From BOG-994 sp049514215 (GTDB lineage: Bacteria > Pseudomonadota > Gammaproteobacteria > Burkholderiales > Burkholderiaceae_D), in assembly GCA_049514215.1 (NCBI GenBank), contig JBEKVI010000016.1, positions 15,834 through 79,833 of the forward strand: a stretch of DNA of 64,000 nucleotides. Direction: 5' to 3'. Of this stretch, positions 17,504 through 26,559 are shown piece by piece. Below the pieces are notes generated by a model. The model saw only the letters and a list, made by a program, of their open reading frames with translations, was not told the origin of the DNA and made no database searches. Position 1 is the stretch's first letter. Every line of letters starts with the position of its first letter. Made by a program: the position numbers and the translations under genes.

Positions 17504-18597
17504 ACGACACAACGCACAACACCGCATGGCATCTGCAAGAGATCGGTCAGCGTCTCTGGCTTGACAATATCACTCGCGCCTTGGTTCGCGGCGGCGGGTT
17601 AAGCCGTTACATCCGGGACTTCGCCGTGACCGGATTGACGTCGAATCCCACGATTTTCGATGAAGCCATCAAGACGGGACACGACTACGACGAATCCATC
17701 CGCGCCTATTCCCAAGAGGGCCTTGCAGTCGAGCAGATTTTTTTCCGGCTCGCGCTGGAGGATCTGCGCGCGGCCGCTGACCTGTTCGCGCCGCTGCATG
17801 CCCAAAGCGGTGGCTTAGACGGCTGGGTTTCCCTTGAAGTCTCGCCCGAACTCGCCAATGATGCCTCCGCTACACAGAAGGAAGCGCGGCGTCTTTTTGA
17901 CGAGGCGCAGCGGCGCAATCTGTTCATCAAGATTCCCGGCACGTCCTCGGGCTTGCGCGCGATCGAGTCTTCCATCGCGGGGGGCATTCCGATCAACGTG
18001 ACGCTGCTTTTTTCGCGGGAGCAGTACACCGATGCCGCGCAGGCGTATGTACGGGGGATTGAGCGGCGCCTTCAGGCGGGACTTGATCCCAAGGTCGCAT
18101 CCGTCGCATCGATCTTCGTGAGTCGTTGGGACACGGCGGTGGCGAAGACTTATCCGAATGCCCCCAGAAACAAGCTCGGGGTCGCGGTCGGCCACCAGAT
18201 CTACGATGCCTACTGCAGGTTGCTCGATTCGTCGCGCTGGCGGGCGCTCGAGGAACAAGGAGCGCTGCCACAGCGCCTCCTGTGGGCCAGTACCGGCGCG
18301 AAGGACCCGAACCTTGCGGCAAGCTATTACGTCGAGGCACTCGCGGCCCCGCGGACGATCAACACGATGCCCGAAAAGACCTTACGTTCACTGGGCGGCA
18401 TTCCGCCATTGGACATCAAGCCCTTGGGACCCGTCGATGATTCCTCGGCGATCTTGGGAAGCTACGCGCAAGCGGGGCTGGATCTGACCGCGTTGGCCCA
18501 AAGACTGCAGGAAGAAGGGGCCCAGGCGTTTCGGAACTCCTGGCGCGATCTGTTGAACGTGATCGACTCCAAGAGCCGAGAGCTGCACTCCTCCTAG
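17500..18597 (+). CDS. tal: Transaldolase
   Basis: A 365-residue transaldolase of the longer class. It moves a dihydroxyacetone unit between sugar phosphates in the non-oxidative pentose-phosphate pathway. FAVTGLTSNPTIFDEAI near the N-terminus is the family signature, and the Schiff-base Lys is K144 in FIKIPGTSSG. The start codon overlaps the stop of the HAD gene by 4 bp. pgi begins 20 bp after its stop. Confidence 0.96.
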   Translation: MNDTTHNTAWHLQEIGQRLWLDNITRALVRGGGLSRYIRDFAVTGLTSNPTIFDEAIKTGHDYDESIRAYSQEGLAVEQIFFRLALEDLRAAADLFAPLHAQSGGLDGWVSLEVSPELANDASATQKEARRLFDEAQRRNLFIKIPGTSSGLRAIESSIAGGIPINVTLLFSREQYTDAAQAYVRGIERRLQAGLDPKVASVASIFVSRWDTAVAKTYPNAPRNKLGVAVGHQIYDAYCRLLDSSRWRALEEQGALPQRLLWASTGAKDPNLAASYYVEALAAPRTINTMPEKTLRSLGGIPPLDIKPLGPVDDSSAILGSYAQAGLDLTALAQRLQEEGAQAFRNSWRDLLNVIDSKSRELHSS

Positions 18598-18617
18598 CCC
18601 CGAATGCGAGCGCGCCC

Positions 18618-20285
18618 ATGACCCCATCTGCCACCCTGCCCGTCCTCACCCGTCTTCCCACCTGGAAGACGCTGGCGGGGCACTTCGAAACGCTTTCCAA
18701 GAAATCGCTGCGCGAGCTGTTCTCCTCCGATCCGGAGCGCGGCACGCGCTTCGCGCTCGAGGCCGCGGGGCTCTACCTGGACTTCTCCAAGCAGCGCATC
18801 GATCGGGATACCTTGCCGCTTCTCATCAATCTGGCCCATGATTGCCGCCTCTCGCAGCGCATCGAGGCCATGTTCACGGGCGAGAAAATCAATTCAACCG
18901 AGGATCGCGCCGTGCTTCATACGGCATTGCGGGCGCCGCGCGAGAGCGATATCAGGGTCGACGGCGTTAATGTCGTGCCCGAGGTACACGCGGTGTTGGA
19001 TCGCATGGGGGTCTTCGCCGAAGCCGTCCGCAGTGGCGAGTGGCTCGGACATACCGGCGCGAGGATTCGCAATGTCGTCAATATCGGCATTGGAGGCTCG
19101 GATCTGGGGCCCGCCATGGCGGCCGAGGCACTGGCCCACTTCATCCCGCCAGGTCTGACGTTGCGCTTCATCTCCAATGTGGACCGGACCGATTTCGTTC
19201 GCGCCACCCATGATCTGAACCCTGCCGAGACCCTTTTCATCGTCGCGTCGAAAACATTCACGACGCTCGAGACCATGGAAAACGCGCACCGGGCGCGCGA
19301 CTGGGCGCTTGCCGTGCTGGGTGAAGAAATCGGCATTGCGCGTCACTTTGTGGCGGTCTCGACGAACGCACAAGCGGTCTCGGACTTTGGCATCGATACC
19401 GAGAACATGTTCGGGTTCTGGGATTGGGTCGGGGGACGCTACTCGATGGATTCGGCCATCGGTTTGTCCACCATGATCGGGATCGGCGCGGATGGATTCG
19501 CTCAGATGCTCGCCGGCTTTCGGGAAATGGACGAACACTTTCGCAGCGCCCCGTTAGAGCGCAATGCACCGGTCCTCATGGGGCTTCTGGGCATCTGGAA
19601 TTGCAATTTTCTGGGCGCGACCACGGTGGCCGTTCTCCCGTACAGTCAATATCTGCGGCGCTTTCCTGCCTACCTGCAGCAGCTCACGATGGAAAGCAAT
19701 GGCAAGCACGTAACCCGCGGTGGCTTGCGCGTGGACTACGCGACAGGTCCAATCTATTGGGGCGAGCCCGGTACCAACGGACAGCATTCCTTCTATCAAT
19801 TACTCCACCAGGGCACCCATCTCGTTCCGGCGGACTTCATCGGATTCTGCCGCAATCCGGACGCGAGCGCGTCCGATCAGGATCTGCTCATGGCCAATCT
19901 GTTCGCACAGACCCAAGCACTGGCGTTTGGCAAGAGCGACGAAGAGCTGGCAGCCGAGGGCGCCGATCCCTACCTCATCCCGCACCGTGTCTCTGAAGGC
20001 AATCGGCCCTCCACGACGATCCTGGCCCAGGAACTCTCGCCCAAGGTCCTGGGACGTCTGGTCGCCCTCTACGAACATGCGGTCTTCACGCAGGGCGTGA
20101 TTTGGGACATCAATTCCTTTGATCAATGGGGCGTCGAACTTGGAAAGGTCCTGGCTCGGCATGTGTTGTCTGAGCTGGGATCGGCATCGGCCGGCGGTGC
20201 GCCGAAAAAAGCCGCCCAATCGGAGAGCGCCGACAGTTCGACGAACGCACTCATCAAGCGTTACCGCACCCTACGCGAGGCCTGA
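18618..20285 (+). CDS. pgi: Glucose-6-phosphate isomerase
   Basis: A 555-residue isomerase that interconverts glucose 6-phosphate and fructose 6-phosphate. Both family signatures are present: GIGGSDLGPAMAAEAL with SKTFTTLETM for phosphate binding, and the C-terminal catalytic part, including GTHLVPADFIGF and WDINSFDQWGVELGKVLA. Length matches the E. coli enzyme (549). It lies in the middle of the operon, 20 bp after tal and 1 bp before the DUF2090 gene. Confidence 0.97.
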   Translation: MTPSATLPVLTRLPTWKTLAGHFETLSKKSLRELFSSDPERGTRFALEAAGLYLDFSKQRIDRDTLPLLINLAHDCRLSQRIEAMFTGEKINSTEDRAVLHTALRAPRESDIRVDGVNVVPEVHAVLDRMGVFAEAVRSGEWLGHTGARIRNVVNIGIGGSDLGPAMAAEALAHFIPPGLTLRFISNVDRTDFVRATHDLNPAETLFIVASKTFTTLETMENAHRARDWALAVLGEEIGIARHFVAVSTNAQAVSDFGIDTENMFGFWDWVGGRYSMDSAIGLSTMIGIGADGFAQMLAGFREMDEHFRSAPLERNAPVLMGLLGIWNCNFLGATTVAVLPYSQYLRRFPAYLQQLTMESNGKHVTRGGLRVDYATGPIYWGEPGTNGQHSFYQLLHQGTHLVPADFIGFCRNPDASASDQDLLMANLFAQTQALAFGKSDEELAAEGADPYLIPHRVSEGNRPSTTILAQELSPKVLGRLVALYEHAVFTQGVIWDINSFDQWGVELGKVLARHVLSELGSASAGGAPKKAAQSESADSSTNALIKRYRTLREA

Positions 20286-20286
20286 C

Positions 20287-21204
20287 ATGAAACTCGGGTA
20301 CACCCGTCCGCTGTATATCCTGCCCTTCGATCACCGAGAGTCGTACATGAGCGGCCTGTTCCACTACGAAAGACCGCTGAGCGCCGAGCAGCAGGAGCGC
20401 GTTGCCGACAGCAAGCGCGTCATCTACGAAGGATTTTTGGCGGCCTTGCATCAGGGTGTATCCAAGTCCAAGGCGGGCATCCTGGTGGATGAGGAATTCG
20501 GTGCGGAAATCCTCAAGGCCGCGCGACAGGACGATGAGCTCGTCGCGCTTTCCGTGGAGCAAAGCGGTCAGGAGCTTTTTCACTTCGCCTATGGTGATGC
20601 CTTCGCCGCACACATTGAAGCCTTTCGTCCCACCTTCGCAAAGGTACTGGTCCGCTACAACCCGGCGACCGACGGGTCCGGCAATGAGGAGCAGGCGGCC
20701 CGGCTCAAGATGCTCTCCGAGTACTGCCGAGAGCACGGTCCGGCTTTCATGTTCGAGCTGCTCGTGCCGGCTACCCAGCAGCAGATGGCCGACTGCGGCG
20801 GCGACAAGCGCAGGTACGACGCTTCTGTTCGACCCGAACTGATGTTGCGTGCCATCGCAGAGCTGCAGGATTTCGGGGTCGAGCCGGATATCTGGAAAAT
20901 TGAGGGACTCGACACCCGGGCCCATTACGAGGCCCTGGTCGCGCAAGCCCGACGCGCGGGCCGTGATGACGTCGGGTGCATCGTGCTCGGGCGCGGCGCC
21001 GAGGAGGACGTGGTCGAGCACTGGCTCGCCACGGCGGTGGACGTCCCCGGAATGATTGGTTTTGCCGTGGGCCGCACGGTGTTTTGGGATCCGATTGTCC
21101 AGTACGAGGCAGGCCAATGGGATCGCAAGCGCGCAGCAGCCGAGATTGCCACGCGCTACCGCCGCTGGGTCGACCTCTTCGAAAACCCCCCTAGGCCAGC
21201 CTAA
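20287..21204 (+). CDS. DUF2090 family protein, aldolase-like (IolC C-terminal type)
   Basis: A 305-residue protein matching DUF2090, the domain found at the C-terminus of IolC/IolJ-type proteins and called 2-deoxy-5-keto-gluconate 6-phosphate aldolase-like. Visible conserved parts are LYILPFDHRESYMSGLF at the N-terminus, a TIM-barrel-like series (AGILVDEEFG, FMFELLVPAT, DIWKIEGLD) and GFAVGRTVFWDPI at the end. No IolC kinase domain is present. The gene sits between pgi and pgl in an otherwise complete pentose-phosphate operon, so a sugar-phosphate aldolase role is plausible; substrate unknown. Confidence 0.85.
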   Translation: MKLGYTRPLYILPFDHRESYMSGLFHYERPLSAEQQERVADSKRVIYEGFLAALHQGVSKSKAGILVDEEFGAEILKAARQDDELVALSVEQSGQELFHFAYGDAFAAHIEAFRPTFAKVLVRYNPATDGSGNEEQAARLKMLSEYCREHGPAFMFELLVPATQQQMADCGGDKRRYDASVRPELMLRAIAELQDFGVEPDIWKIEGLDTRAHYEALVAQARRAGRDDVGCIVLGRGAEEDVVEHWLATAVDVPGMIGFAVGRTVFWDPIVQYEAGQWDRKRAAAEIATRYRRWVDLFENPPRPA

Positions 21205-21246
21205 AGCGGCCTGTCATCGAAGCCGCAATCGCAAAGGACCGAGGTC

Positions 21247-21939
21247 ATGCTCTGCGAACACCGTTTTGACTCCGCGACGACGATGGTGCGCTCGCTTTGC
21301 GACTATGTTGTTCGCGAATTGGGCCAAGGTCTTGCCGAGCGCGGACGCGCGAGTCTCGTCGTCTCGGGAGGACGAACGCCAGCGGCGCTCTTTGATGCTC
21401 TAAGCGAGGCGACACTGGCCTGGGAGAAGGTCTGGATTACCTTAGCCGATGAGCGTTGGGTCGATCCGAGCGATGCCCAGAGCAATGAGCACCTCGTGCG
21501 CGAGCACCTGCTTCGCGCTCGGGCGGCCTCCGCCCATTTCGTGGGTTTGAAGAACGATGCGGCGAGTCCCGAAGAAGGCGCGCCTGCGGCCGAAGTGGCG
21601 TTTCGCGCCCTGCCCCAACCCTTTGAATTGGTGCTCCTGGGCTTAGGCGAAGACGGTCACACCGCATCTTTGTTCCCGGGAGCATCCGAACTGGGACGGG
21701 GACTGGCCCTCGATGCCCCGTTCTGTTTGGCGGTCCACCCTCCCGCCGCCCCCTATGCGCGCATGAGTCTGAGCGCGCGGAGCCTATTGCACAGCCGGGC
21801 CATCGTCTTTTTGATCGAGGGCGCGGAGAAATGGGCCGCCTACCAGAGGGCTCGCGAGGCAGGACCCGTGGAGATCTATCCGTCGCGCGCTTTTTTCCAC
21901 CAGAGCGAGGTTCCCGTCCATGTCTACTGGTCACGCTAA
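21247..21939 (+). CDS. pgl: 6-phosphogluconolactonase
   Basis: A 230-residue enzyme of the NagB/DevB fold that hydrolyses 6-phosphogluconolactone to 6-phosphogluconate, linking zwf to gnd. Conserved segments are LVVSGGRTPAALFDAL, WITLADERWVDPSDAQSN and LVLLGLGEDGHTASLFPG, all typical of DevB-type lactonases. A GAGG lies a few bases before ATG 21247. Its 3' end overlaps the glucokinase start by 20 bp. Confidence 0.96.
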   Translation: MLCEHRFDSATTMVRSLCDYVVRELGQGLAERGRASLVVSGGRTPAALFDALSEATLAWEKVWITLADERWVDPSDAQSNEHLVREHLLRARAASAHFVGLKNDAASPEEGAPAAEVAFRALPQPFELVLLGLGEDGHTASLFPGASELGRGLALDAPFCLAVHPPAAPYARMSLSARSLLHSRAIVFLIEGAEKWAAYQRAREAGPVEIYPSRAFFHQSEVPVHVYWSR

Positions 21940-22903
21940 GCCGCTCAGGCTGGTCGCCGACATCGGAGGAACCCACGCGCGCTTCGCGCTGGCTCATCCT
22001 GGCTCGCACGAACTCCTGCACGAACACGAACTGGCGACCTCGGACTACCCGGACATAGAAAGCGCCATCGAACGCTATTACTCTATGGCTGGCGCAGGCC
22101 GGGCGGTGGAAGCGGCGCTCGCGATCGCAAACCCGGTGACGGGTGACGCGGTCAAGATGACGAACAACACCTGGGCGTTCTCGATTGCAAAGCTGCAATC
22201 GCGCCTCGGTTTGGAGAGACTCCTCGTTCTGAATGATTTTGAGGCACTGGCCTTGTCGGTACCCGCACTGCCTGCCCGCTCGTTTCGCAAGATCGGCCCG
22301 GGCGAGCCGGTGCGCAACGCGCCGATGGCCCTCATCGGTCCGGGGACGGGACTTGGGATGGCAGGCCTCATCCATATCGATGGCGACTGGCACCCACTGG
22401 TGTCCGAGGGGGGCCACGCTACCGCCCCGGTGTCGCGCCCCCGGGAGATGGCCGTCGTGGCTCAACTGGCCCAGCAGTTCGATCACGTTTCAGCCGAACG
22501 GCTGGTCTCTGGACCGGGCCTCGTGCATCTCTATGGAGCGCTCGCGGCCATCGATGGCCAGACCGTACCCCCATTGACGGCCGAGGAGATCTCGGCGAAG
22601 GGACAGACCGAGGACGACGCCTACTGCCATGAAGCACTCGAGATGTTCTGCGGCCTGCTCGGAACACTGGCCGGCGATCTGGCCTTGGTCCTCGCAGCGC
22701 GCGGGGGTGTCTACCTCGGAGGGGGGATTGTGCCCAGACTGGGTGAGTTTTTCGTGCGCTCGAGCTTTCGTGAGCGCTTCGAGGCCAAGGGCAGAATGAG
22801 GGCGCTTCTCTCCGGGATTCCGACCTTCGTCATCGAAGCACCGCGCGCGGCCATGCTTGGGGATCTCGTCGCGCTTGACCGCTCGGGTACCGCGTCGCAC
22901 TAG
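21920..22903 (+). CDS. glk: Glucokinase
   Basis: A 327-residue ROK-unrelated bacterial glucokinase (E. coli Glk type) that phosphorylates glucose with ATP. ADIGGTHARFAL is the ATP phosphate-binding loop, LVLNDFEALALSVPAL holds the catalytic Asp, and GPGTGLGMAGLI is a second nucleotide contact. VYLGGGIVPRL is the conserved C-terminal motif. It overlaps pgl by 20 bp, ends the sugar operon and converges on the ClC gene with a 12-bp gap. Confidence 0.96.
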   Translation: MSTGHAKPLRLVADIGGTHARFALAHPGSHELLHEHELATSDYPDIESAIERYYSMAGAGRAVEAALAIANPVTGDAVKMTNNTWAFSIAKLQSRLGLERLLVLNDFEALALSVPALPARSFRKIGPGEPVRNAPMALIGPGTGLGMAGLIHIDGDWHPLVSEGGHATAPVSRPREMAVVAQLAQQFDHVSAERLVSGPGLVHLYGALAAIDGQTVPPLTAEEISAKGQTEDDAYCHEALEMFCGLLGTLAGDLALVLAARGGVYLGGGIVPRLGEFFVRSSFRERFEAKGRMRALLSGIPTFVIEAPRAAMLGDLVALDRSGTASH

Positions 22904-22915
22904 TCCCAAGCCGCG

Positions 22916-24688
22916 TTAGCCTAAAGACAGTCGCGCGTACGAGTCAAGCACCGACGACTTATACACCACCCCGACGAGTCGACTGGATCCGGGGCCATCT
23001 AGCACAGGCACCCGTTCTAGGGGATGGGCGACAAACTGGGACAGGGCCGACTCCAGCGACGTGTCCAGCGCGAGCGTCGGAAACGCTTCGGCCAGATAGT
23101 CGCGCGCGCGGCGATCGGCAAGGTCGGCATGTTCGAGCATGGCAGTAGCGACGCTGCCGAGGCCCACGGCCCCCAGAAAGCCACCTTGCGAATCCACGAG
23201 GTAGACGTACTTTACGGGAAAGCGCGCCATCAGGCGCGCGGCATCGGCGAGGGTCGCATCCGCCGGCAAAATCGTTTGCACCGGCTGCAGCAGGTCGCGC
23301 ATCGTTTGTCCGCGTAACCGGTCGCGTTCGCGCAAAGCGGCCTCTCGCCGCGCGGTGACCGCGTACATCGGAGTCGAGCGGGTGGCGTTGGCAACGAAGT
23401 AGGCCAGCGTCGACGCGAGGCTTAGTGGCAGCATCACGGGATAGCTGAGGGTCATCTCGAACACCATCAGAATCGCCATGAGAGGTGCGGCCGTCGCGGC
23501 CGCGAGAAACGCCCCCATCCCGACCATGGCGTAGGCAAACGGCGGCGCGTTCAAGCCGGGCCAGAGCACGTGCACTCCCGAGCCAAAAAGGTAACCACTC
23601 GCAGCACCGACGAAGAGTGTTGGGGTAAACACGCCGCCAATCCCCCCGGATCCGGTGGTCGCGGCGGTTGCGAGAATCTTGCAGATTAAGAACGTCAGTA
23701 CCGTGCTCCAGGCCAGAGGCTCGTGCAGGATGCGATTGACCACGCTGTATCCGTTTCCCCAGACCTCGGGCACGCCTATGGAGATGAAACCCACCAGCAA
23801 ACCACCAGCGCCCAGACGGACGGGCAAAGGCCATTGGAGTGCGTTCATCTTCTCGCGGGAGAAGGCCAGAAGGCGCAGGAACTGGGGGGCAAAGCCGCCG
23901 GCCAACACACCGAGCAGGACAAACAAGGGCATTTGCGCTGCGCCAATGACCGGGAACTGCGGCATCTGGTAGGGCGCTCCATAGCCGGCGAATTCGCGCA
24001 TCGTGATATTGGCGGCGACGGCTGCGACAATGAGCGGACCGAAGCTTTGCATGGAGACGGCCCCAAGCACGATCTCGCTGACGAAAAACGCGCCGGCAAT
24101 GGGCGCGCTGTAGGCCGCAGTGATCCCGGCGGCCGCGCCACAGGCCACGAGCAAGCGCAGGCGCGCCGGATCGAAGTGGCGCACCCTTCCGAGCAACGAA
24201 GCGACCGTCGCCGCCAGTTGTACCATGGAACCCTCGCGTCCGATCGAGCCCCCGGAGGCGATCGTAATGAGTGATGACGTGCTGCGGGCCAGGCTCGAAC
24301 GGATGTCAATTCGGCCATCCCCGATCGCGATCGCCTCCATATAATCCTGCGCCGCGTTCCTAGGCGAGCCCGCAAAAAGGAGGCACACACCTGCGAGCAC
24401 TCCTCCGATCGCCGGAGCGATGAGGCGCACGGGCCAGGGAAGGGATTCGGCGAGCGCGACCAAACCGTGACCGTTGCCACTCCAACCCACTTCGACGATG
24501 CCAATGCCCGAGCGGAAAACCACGGTCGCAAGCGCCCCACAGACGCCAATTGCAGCCGCCCAGAAAAGCATCCAGTGCGCATCCGAGAAGTGCGTCCCAC
24601 GCTGAATCCAGAAGCGCACGCGCAAAGCGGTCTCGAGTAGGCTCGTCTTTTTGCCCCCCGTCTGATTTTCCTCGGGGTCGATCGGCAC
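22916..24688 (-). CDS. ClC-family chloride channel or antiporter with CBS pair
   Basis: A 590-residue inner-membrane protein. The first ~430 residues form the ClC fold. GSIGREGSMVQ contains the Glu that gates ClC proteins, GIGGVFTPTLF is the third anion-site segment, and the usual GSGIP loop appears altered. At the place of the second antiporter Glu, the run YSAPIAGAFFVSEIVLG has Glu then Ile, so antiport versus channel mode is unclear. The C-terminal ~130 residues look like two CBS domains (LLQPVQTILPADATLADA and VAHPLERVPVLDG). The start codon is GTG. ClcB-like proteins act in acid or halide stress. Confidence 0.92.
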   Translation of the reverse strand: MPIDPEENQTGGKKTSLLETALRVRFWIQRGTHFSDAHWMLFWAAAIGVCGALATVVFRSGIGIVEVGWSGNGHGLVALAESLPWPVRLIAPAIGGVLAGVCLLFAGSPRNAAQDYMEAIAIGDGRIDIRSSLARSTSSLITIASGGSIGREGSMVQLAATVASLLGRVRHFDPARLRLLVACGAAAGITAAYSAPIAGAFFVSEIVLGAVSMQSFGPLIVAAVAANITMREFAGYGAPYQMPQFPVIGAAQMPLFVLLGVLAGGFAPQFLRLLAFSREKMNALQWPLPVRLGAGGLLVGFISIGVPEVWGNGYSVVNRILHEPLAWSTVLTFLICKILATAATTGSGGIGGVFTPTLFVGAASGYLFGSGVHVLWPGLNAPPFAYAMVGMGAFLAAATAAPLMAILMVFEMTLSYPVMLPLSLASTLAYFVANATRSTPMYAVTARREAALRERDRLRGQTMRDLLQPVQTILPADATLADAARLMARFPVKYVYLVDSQGGFLGAVGLGSVATAMLEHADLADRRARDYLAEAFPTLALDTSLESALSQFVAHPLERVPVLDGPGSSRLVGVVYKSSVLDSYARLSLG

Positions 24689-24759
24689 TTAAGTGTCGCC
24701 TTGCGGGCCGATGCGCGAGCAAGGATTCCCGTGCAGGCGCGAACCGGTCTGGTTACCCA

Positions 24760-25821
24760 TCAAAGTAGACCCGCTGTGTCGAAGGTCGAGCGCGACCCCA
24801 CCGAGCGACCCTGCCCGCTGAGCCACTGCCGCCCCGCCTTGACACCTGCCTCGAACAGCGCGGTGATGAGGGTTGGATGCGTACTGGCCCGGGAAAGATT
24901 GTCGAATTGGCCCAGAACGTCGGGCGCCTCGATGCTGTGGAGCCGGACCCGTCCCATGCGTCGATCAAGGCGGCCCAGACCCCAGAAGCTGCGCCGGGCC
25001 TCCTGTTGAATCAGGGCGAGCGCACGCAGTTCTGCCCAAAGCGACGAGCCAAACGAGATCTCCGACAGACGATGGGCGATGTCGTCGGCCTTCACGAGCG
25101 TTTTGGCATTGTCTGCGCCCTGGAGTAGCACCAGCACCAGATCATCCGCGTCCGAAGTGTGCAGCAGCGGAAAGACGGGCGGGTTGGCCGTGAGCCCGCC
25201 ATCCCAGTAAGCCTTTCCCTCGATCTCCACGCTGTGATGAATGGTTGGCAGGCACGCCGATGCGAGCAGGACCTCGAGGCGCATTTCGGCCGTCGTAAAA
25301 ATGCGCAGTCGCCCGCTTCGCACCTCGGTTGCGCCGATAAAAAGGTCGATGGGACAGGCGCTACGCAAGCGCTCGAAGTCGATGCATTCGGCCACGATAT
25401 CGCGAAGAGGATTGATATCGAAGGGATTGAACTCGTAGGGTGAGAAGTAGTGGGCAAGGTGCATAAAACCGCGCAGCGCCTGCAAATCGGGCGTCTCCGC
25501 GCCCGATGCCAGCGGCATTCCCCATGCGGCCGCGGCGGCGGCCATGGCGCCGAAGGGGGCACTGCTGGCGACCCTCTCCCAGAACCCTCGCAGCGATTCG
25601 CGTGCTCCCGCCGCTTTTCCGGTGGTCCAGCCGTGCGCGAGCAAAACGGCATTCATCGCGCCCGCGCTCGACCCGCTTAACGCCGCGATCTCGAAGCGGT
25701 CTTCGGCAAGGAGCGCATCCAGGACGCCCCAGGTGAAGGCGCCGTGCGATCCTCCGCCCTGTAGTCCAAGGCAGACGCGCCTTTTATTCACCGCTAACCT
25801 GTCGGATGGTTGGGATCGCAT
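24760..25821 (-). CDS. Patatin-like phospholipase
   Basis: A 353-residue patatin-fold lipase. The glycine-rich oxyanion loop GLQGGGSHGAFTWG, the nucleophile elbow GSSAGA and the DGG catalytic Asp (YWDGGLTANP) are all present. No signal peptide is evident, so it is probably cytoplasmic or peripheral; it would cleave acyl chains from phospholipids or related lipids. Start ATG 25821 is chosen; a GTG at 25881 would add 20 residues. The neighbours are a ClC gene and a DOPA-dioxygenase-like gene on the same strand. Confidence 0.92.
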   Translation of the reverse strand: MRSQPSDRLAVNKRRVCLGLQGGGSHGAFTWGVLDALLAEDRFEIAALSGSSAGAMNAVLLAHGWTTGKAAGARESLRGFWERVASSAPFGAMAAAAAAWGMPLASGAETPDLQALRGFMHLAHYFSPYEFNPFDINPLRDIVAECIDFERLRSACPIDLFIGATEVRSGRLRIFTTAEMRLEVLLASACLPTIHHSVEIEGKAYWDGGLTANPPVFPLLHTSDADDLVLVLLQGADNAKTLVKADDIAHRLSEISFGSSLWAELRALALIQQEARRSFWGLGRLDRRMGRVRLHSIEAPDVLGQFDNLSRASTHPTLITALFEAGVKAGRQWLSGQGRSVGSRSTFDTAGLL

Positions 25822-25913
25822 CGATGAGCCCAGGCGGTGCGTAGTCACTTCGTCGCGCGACAGGTTTCCTCGCGACGCCACGCAACCCGGGCCCCAATCG
25901 CCACGAGACCGAC

Positions 25914-26366
25914 CTAGCGGCCGGGTTCACCGAACTCAAGGGGCACATCCGTTTTAGGGGAAGTATTCGGTACCACACGGTCTTCGTTCGAGAAAGGATC
26001 CGCTTCACTGAGCGTTTCGGGCTTGAGCACCAGCGCCGGCCCCAGCCAGATCGCGCGCTGCATATGGTCTGCCCGCGGCTCTCCGGTATTGGGGTGGACC
26101 AGAATCGACAGACCGTACCGATGAGTCATCAGCCACGGAACCAGGCGCGAGAATTCTTCCGTGCCGAAGGCGATCTGATACATGCCTACCGTATGCGGTC
26201 CGACGGGACCTTCGTGCCAGCGACCCAACTGCACGGAAAAGCTTTTGCCCACGCTCTCACGTAGGCGCTCCGCCCACCCTCGCTCTTGCGCGTCGTGGAA
26301 ATAGACGTGCGCGTGGTAGTTCCAGATCCGCAGAACGTTCTGCTGCGCGCTGTACTCGCCAGTCAT
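25914..26366 (-). CDS. DOPA 4,5-dioxygenase family protein
   Basis: A 150-residue protein of the small DOPA 4,5-dioxygenase-like family. Conserved segments include YHAHVYFHDAQERGW, GPVGPHTVGMYQIAF, VPWLMTHRYGLSILVHPNTG and DHMQRAIWLG. The His residues in HAHVYF and HPNTG are likely metal ligands. Bacterial members are mostly of unknown substrate despite the plant and fungal name. Start ATG 26366 is preceded by GGTGAGCGGGA. It precedes the patatin gene by 92 bp. Confidence 0.9.
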   Translation of the reverse strand: MTGEYSAQQNVLRIWNYHAHVYFHDAQERGWAERLRESVGKSFSVQLGRWHEGPVGPHTVGMYQIAFGTEEFSRLVPWLMTHRYGLSILVHPNTGEPRADHMQRAIWLGPALVLKPETLSEADPFSNEDRVVPNTSPKTDVPLEFGEPGR

Positions 26367-26559
26367 TCCCGCTCACCTTGTGTTAGTGCATATTGAAAGG
26401 CAGTTTGAGCCATTGGCGCCCAGAACACCGTGCTCCTGCAAACGCGCAAATCGCCTCGGCCACGCCACGGCGGCGAACGGCTCAAGTGTCGAACGCCGAT
26501 TCCAACCACCGTCGAAGAAATCGACGCACAGCTGACGCACCCCTGCGCGAACACTCCCC

